9,976 nt of DNA from JASFEQ01 sp050122535. GTDB lineage: Bacteria > Desulfobacterota > DSM-4660 > Desulfatiglandales > HGW-15. The notes below the pieces were generated by a model. The model had not been told where the DNA came from. It saw only the letters and a list, made by a program, of their open reading frames with translations, and did no database searches. The DNA lies in the NCBI GenBank assembly GCA_050122535.1, contig JASFIT010000145.1, positions 1 to 9,976 on the forward strand. The letters run 5' to 3'. Of this stretch, positions 6,665-9,976 are shown one piece after another; the stretch's first letter is position 1, and each line of letters begins with the position of its first letter. A program made the position numbers and the translations under genes.

Positions 6665-7372
6665 ATGAGGTGTACATTCATCATTTACCGCTTCGATCCC
6701 TCGGTTGATAAAGTATCCCGTTATCAGGAATACGCCGTCGAAGCCGAGTCCACAGATAAAATCCTGGATTGCTTAAACAAGATAAGATGGGATCAAGATC
6801 CTACCCTGAGCTACCGCTATTCCTGCGCTCACGGAATCTGCGGCTCAGATGCCCTGATGATCAATGGAAGGATTGGGTTGTCCTGTCAAAAACTGATCAG
6901 GGATTTTAAAACCGCCAACAATTTTGTGATCGAACCCTTGCCCCTTTTTAGGGTCATCAAAGATCTGGTGGTGGATTTGGAACCCTTCTTTAAAAACCAC
7001 CTTTCTGTGCGGCCCTACCTGATTCATGATGTGGAACCACCAGACGAGGAGCGGACGCAGGATCCTGAGAATCAGAAGTCCATTGAACCTGCGCTCCGGT
7101 GTATCCTCTGCGCCTCGTGTACATCATCTTGCCCCATCAGCCGGGCCAATGAAAAGTACCTTGGCCCCGCAGCCCTGCTACGGGCCTTCAGGTATATCGT
7201 CGACTCTCGGGATGGGGCCACTGAGAGCAGGCTGGCACAAATCGACAATGAGGATGGCATCTGGGGGTGCAGGACCATGTGGTGGTGCACCGAGGTCTGT
7301 CCTAAAGAAATCCCAATCACAAAATGCCTGGCTCAGGTTAAAAGACTGATCAAAGAAAAAGTGAAGACCTAA
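6665..7372 (+). CDS. sdhB: Succinate dehydrogenase/fumarate reductase iron-sulfur subunit
   Basis: This 235-residue electron-transfer subunit links the flavoprotein to quinone through three Fe-S clusters. The N-terminal ferredoxin domain has the [2Fe-2S] ligands C54, C59, D62 and C74. Aspartate replaces the third cysteine, as in E. coli SdhB, whereas E. coli FrdB has cysteine there. The C-terminal domain has CILCASCTSSCP (C146, C149, C152, C156) and CRTMWWCTEVCPKEIP (C202, C208, C212), the usual [4Fe-4S] and [3Fe-4S] ligand sets. Length and order are normal. An AAGGAAAGGA tract (6646-6655) is the ribosome binding site, 9 nt before the ATG. The next gene is a transporter, not the membrane-anchor subunit that normally completes the complex. 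Confidence 0.96.
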   Translation: MRCTFIIYRFDPSVDKVSRYQEYAVEAESTDKILDCLNKIRWDQDPTLSYRYSCAHGICGSDALMINGRIGLSCQKLIRDFKTANNFVIEPLPLFRVIKDLVVDLEPFFKNHLSVRPYLIHDVEPPDEERTQDPENQKSIEPALRCILCASCTSSCPISRANEKYLGPAALLRAFRYIVDSRDGATESRLAQIDNEDGIWGCRTMWWCTEVCPKEIPITKCLAQVKRLIKEKVKT

Positions 7373-7379
7373 CTCTGTC

Positions 7380-8552
7380 ATGCTTTACACACGCGCATTT
7401 CTCCTCATGTCCGCTGCCAACTTCTTTACCGTCTGCAGTCTGGGCGCATTCTTTCTCTTCCCCCTTTTCATTCAAGATCATGGCGGTTCCAAGGCAGACA
7501 TAGGTATTATCATGGGCGCCTTTGCCCTCTCGTCTGTCCTGGGTCGTCCCTGGATCTCTGTACTGACTGATCAAATCGGCCGCAAAAGAAGTTATACCAT
7601 TGGATGCGTGATCATGAGTGGCCTTCCTCTCACCTACCTGCTCTTTCAAGGAGACCTCTCCAATTTCTACCTTTCTCTCCTCATCGTGCGTGTCATACAT
7701 GGTGTGGGATTGGCCTTTTGTTTCACTTCTGCGTTCACCTATATTGCCGACATTGTTCCCCAGGAACGACTAAACGAGGGGATTGGCATGTTCGGGGTTA
7801 CTGGGCTCTCTGCACTGGCCGTCGGCCCCTTTGTTGCTGAAATTATCATTAGGGATTTTGGCTTCTCCTACTTCTTTCTTGCTGCCGCAGGGTTGGGGGG
7901 CATGGGTCTGTTGCTCCAGCTGCCACTCCGCGAGTCTTTTACCCAGGCCTCTGAGGAATCTTCTCAATCCTTCTTTTCGGTCCTCAGGAGAAGAAGAACC
8001 ATGACCGTGGCTCTGCTGGCCATCATTTTTGGGTTCGGATTGTCCGCTGCGGGCGGCTTTGTATCCCCCTTTGCCAAGGAGCAAGCGGTGGCATTCATCT
8101 CTCTTTACTTCCTCTGCTACTCATCCGCTGCGGTAACAACAAGACTCCTTGGAGGCCGACTTGCAGATAGGGTGGGGGAAGAGAGGATCATCCCTTATGC
8201 CCTTGTGCTGACGGGAGCCGGGCTGATGATGTTGATCTTTCTGGGAGGAAGCGTGGTGCTAGCGCTCTCAGGTTTTTTGTCTGGATGCGGTCACGGATTC
8301 CTTTTTCCCTGTCTCAACACCCTGGCTATACGCAATGAACCTATTGAAATCCGGGGAAAGATTAATGGTGTCTTCACAGGGGGGATTGATGCGGGGGCCT
8401 TTATAGGCTCCATTATACTTGGCTACATTGGGGAGTGGGCAGGCTTTCCAACGCTTTTCTTGGCCGCAGGCCTTGCCTTTCTTATGGGGCTATGGATCTA
8501 CAAAATTCGGATTAGCGGAGATAAACGTGTGAACGCTTTACCTCTCTTTTAG
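7380..8552 (+). CDS. Major facilitator superfamily (MFS) transporter
   Basis: This 390-residue, strongly hydrophobic protein has about 12 membrane helices in two halves. Motif A, GRPWISVLTDQIGRKR (55-70), sits between helices 2 and 3, and a degenerate copy, GGRLADRVGEERI (258-270), occupies the same place in the second half. R103 in RVIHGVG fits the motif B arginine of helix 4. A charged cytoplasmic loop (about 184-207, ending RRRR) separates the halves. The substrate cannot be read from sequence. Its position 7 bp after sdhB suggests co-transcription and possibly a substrate linked to dicarboxylate metabolism, which is only inference. There is no clear Shine-Dalgarno sequence, so translation may be coupled to sdhB. 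The 3' end overlaps the convergent cytochrome gene by 15 bp. Confidence 0.9.
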   Translation: MLYTRAFLLMSAANFFTVCSLGAFFLFPLFIQDHGGSKADIGIIMGAFALSSVLGRPWISVLTDQIGRKRSYTIGCVIMSGLPLTYLLFQGDLSNFYLSLLIVRVIHGVGLAFCFTSAFTYIADIVPQERLNEGIGMFGVTGLSALAVGPFVAEIIIRDFGFSYFFLAAAGLGGMGLLLQLPLRESFTQASEESSQSFFSVLRRRRTMTVALLAIIFGFGLSAAGGFVSPFAKEQAVAFISLYFLCYSSAAVTTRLLGGRLADRVGEERIIPYALVLTGAGLMMLIFLGGSVVLALSGFLSGCGHGFLFPCLNTLAIRNEPIEIRGKINGVFTGGIDAGAFIGSIILGYIGEWAGFPTLFLAAGLAFLMGLWIYKIRISGDKRVNALPLF

Positions 8553-9976
8553 TTTGAAGTGGAGCCAGTCGAGCATCTCGTGGACGTTCTTGGACAGATA
8601 CCAGCGGCCGTTGGCAAAAACGCCGTAATCAGCGCCTGCCATAGCCGAAGCCAATCGCGTGGAATTTGCATAGAATAACCACTGCTCTACCCACTGCCTC
8701 TCTATGGCCTCATTAAAGATGCTGTCTTCCTGTGCCAGGCCCTTGGCCGCCCCTTTCTCCCATGCAGCAAGCAGGATTTTGGTAGCTGTCAGGGTCATCT
8801 CATTGGTGGTCTTGATCGTATTCTCAAGACGGTCGAAGTGTCCATTTACCCATCCACTTCCATGGCAAGAGAGACATATGGCCTTCATCGCCTGACGCCT
8901 CTCTTTTTGCTCATCAGCATCAATCAGATATTTGGATGCAGGCTCACCGGTCAGTTCGGTCGCCAATGGGAGGCCCGCCTGGTTCCGGATAAGGGACGTG
9001 TTCGGAGATCTTGGATGGGGATGGGCGTAAACGATGCCAAAAAGCCTCCAGGCAATGCGGTTGTTCATCTGGTGGGTCCTTTCAGCAATGACCTCATTAT
9101 CCGCCCCCACAAGGAGACTCACATGGCAGGCGGCGCAGGTGGGCGACGTAAAATCTTTTCCCACTCTCCAAGGGACTGCATCGAAATTCCATTCCTTTTT
9201 AAGCGCAGAATAGATATTTCCCATCTTGCTTACCATATAGACGGCGTAGGCAGGCACATCGGGCCCTTTGTGACACTCGGAACAGGTGTGGGGCTTCCTC
9301 GCCATCTCAATCGAATACTGGTGTCGTGTGTGACAGGCAGAGCAGGATCCCAAACTGCCATCAGGATTCAAACGACCCACACCCTGGTTGGGCCAACCGG
9401 CAAGAATAGGAATTTCCATCTCACCCATGTCGGATTCCACGGTTCTTTGGCCTTTCACTTCCACCTTAGTCCCATGACAGAATAGACAGGCATCGGCATT
9501 GGTTTTCGCGTTTGGTGGACTAAGCATCGTTTGCATGCCCTGTAATCGATGGGTACCACTTACCTCGTTCATTAGGTTCACATAGACCGGATTTTCCAGC
9601 AGGTTTGTCCGGGCGTAGGACATCACGTTTTTGCCGTATTGGTCGACCTCCACTTTGTGACAGGTGGCACAGTCTTTAGGCGTTACGACAATATGAACGT
9701 GATAATCGTTGTGTTCGAAGGTATCCTTATGTTTGTCGGCATTCATGGTGTGACATTCAGCACAACCCACCGCCACATTCGCCAATTTCTCGGGAACTTT
9801 CTCCGATGATACCCTTCTCTCTAACTTCTTTTTCTTGAGCCCCTCTGCCAGCGTGACCTTCGCATGTCGGCTCTTCATCCACCCTTGAACAATACTGGGA
9901 TGCAGCGTGGCGTGACACTCCAGGCAGGTCTCCGTCTCTTCACTAATGGGTGAGCCATTGGCCCACACTGTACCCG
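8538..9976 (-). CDS. Octaheme cytochrome c, hydroxylamine oxidoreductase (HAO)-like, N-terminus outside window
   Basis: The frame is open to the window edge. The first possible in-window start is GTG 9968, but the family has an export signal and more N-terminal sequence, so the gene is most likely cut. Counting residues from 9968, eight CXXCH heme sites are visible: C15, C69, C100, C161, C209, C229, C278 and C365. The region GWPNQGVGRLNPDGSLGSC, ACHTRHQYSIEMARKPHTC and ECHKGPD, and the later PTCAACH and ICLSCHGSGWVNGHFD, follow the HAO/hydrazine dehydrogenase family layout. These proteins are exported, and family members oxidise hydroxylamine or hydrazine, or reduce nitrite or hydroxylamine. 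In this protein GPDV and SKMG stand where I recall GPDH and SKHG, and the C-terminal region keeps a DY (447-448) but lacks the usual HG nearby, so its activity may differ. A downstream cytochrome or quinone-oxidising partner is not in view. Confidence 0.92.
   Translation of the reverse strand, partial: GTVWANGSPISEETETCLECHATLHPSIVQGWMKSRHAKVTLAEGLKKKKLERRVSSEKVPEKLANVAVGCAECHTMNADKHKDTFEHNDYHVHIVVTPKDCATCHKVEVDQYGKNVMSYARTNLLENPVYVNLMNEVSGTHRLQGMQTMLSPPNAKTNADACLFCHGTKVEVKGQRTVESDMGEMEIPILAGWPNQGVGRLNPDGSLGSCSACHTRHQYSIEMARKPHTCSECHKGPDVPAYAVYMVSKMGNIYSALKKEWNFDAVPWRVGKDFTSPTCAACHVSLLVGADNEVIAERTHQMNNRIAWRLFGIVYAHPHPRSPNTSLIRNQAGLPLATELTGEPASKYLIDADEQKERRQAMKAICLSCHGSGWVNGHFDRLENTIKTTNEMTLTATKILLAAWEKGAAKGLAQEDSIFNEAIERQWVEQWLFYANSTRLASAMAGADYGVFANGRWYLSKNVHEMLDWLHFKLKER

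Noticed and set aside
8838..9485. 215-codon open frame on the plus strand opposite the HAO-like gene
   Set aside because: The minus-strand frame has six of its eight CXXCH motifs in this interval, while the plus-strand translation is low-complexity and family-less; it is a shadow.

Overview
The window reads as bacterial respiratory (energy-metabolism) DNA. Its gene content is a Na+-translocating NADH:quinone oxidoreductase operon (Nqr), a succinate dehydrogenase/fumarate reductase A-B pair and an octaheme hydroxylamine-oxidoreductase-like cytochrome c. Together with moderate GC and dispersed palindromic repeats, this suggests an anaerobic Gram-negative bacterium, most likely Desulfobacterota (former Deltaproteobacteria). 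That assignment is an inference from gene content. No rRNA or marker gene is present to confirm it.

Layout. Positions 1-3432 (+) hold the 3' part of nqrB, then nqrC, nqrD, nqrE and nqrF. The first four are packed with 4-bp overlaps or gaps under 10 bp. nqrF is separated from nqrE by about 200 bp that contain an imperfect inverted repeat built of TGGAATnn octamers. A 170-aa protein of unknown function follows nqrF (3453-3965, +). Its 3' end overlaps by 29 bp a convergent gene for a cysteine-rich YkgJ-type protein (3937-4590, -). A 345-bp gene-free stretch (4591-4935) carries a near-consensus sigma-70-type promoter on the + strand and a GC-rich palindromic element. It leads into sdhA/frdA (4936-6663), sdhB/frdB (6665-7372) and an MFS transporter (7380-8552), closely spaced and probably one transcript. 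The last gene, on the - strand (8538 to the window edge), encodes an eight-CXXCH cytochrome of the HAO family. It is incomplete at its N-terminus and overlaps the MFS gene tail to tail by 15 bp.

How the genes could work together. Nqr oxidises NADH, reduces quinone and pumps Na+. The SdhA/SdhB pair carries intact flavin, active-site and Fe-S ligands and could exchange electrons between quinone and succinate/fumarate, but no membrane-anchor subunit lies beside it. The octaheme protein is presumably periplasmic and would act on hydroxylamine, nitrite or a related N-oxide, or serve only in electron transfer. Several residues typical of HAO active sites appear altered.

I found no CRISPR array, tRNA, rRNA, transposase or phage gene. 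The most unusual points are the HAO-like protein with changed conserved histidines, the anchor-less sdhAB cluster behind a long repeat-containing leader, the repeat inside the nqr operon, and the uncharacterised protein directly after nqrF. I see no convincing new multi-gene system.
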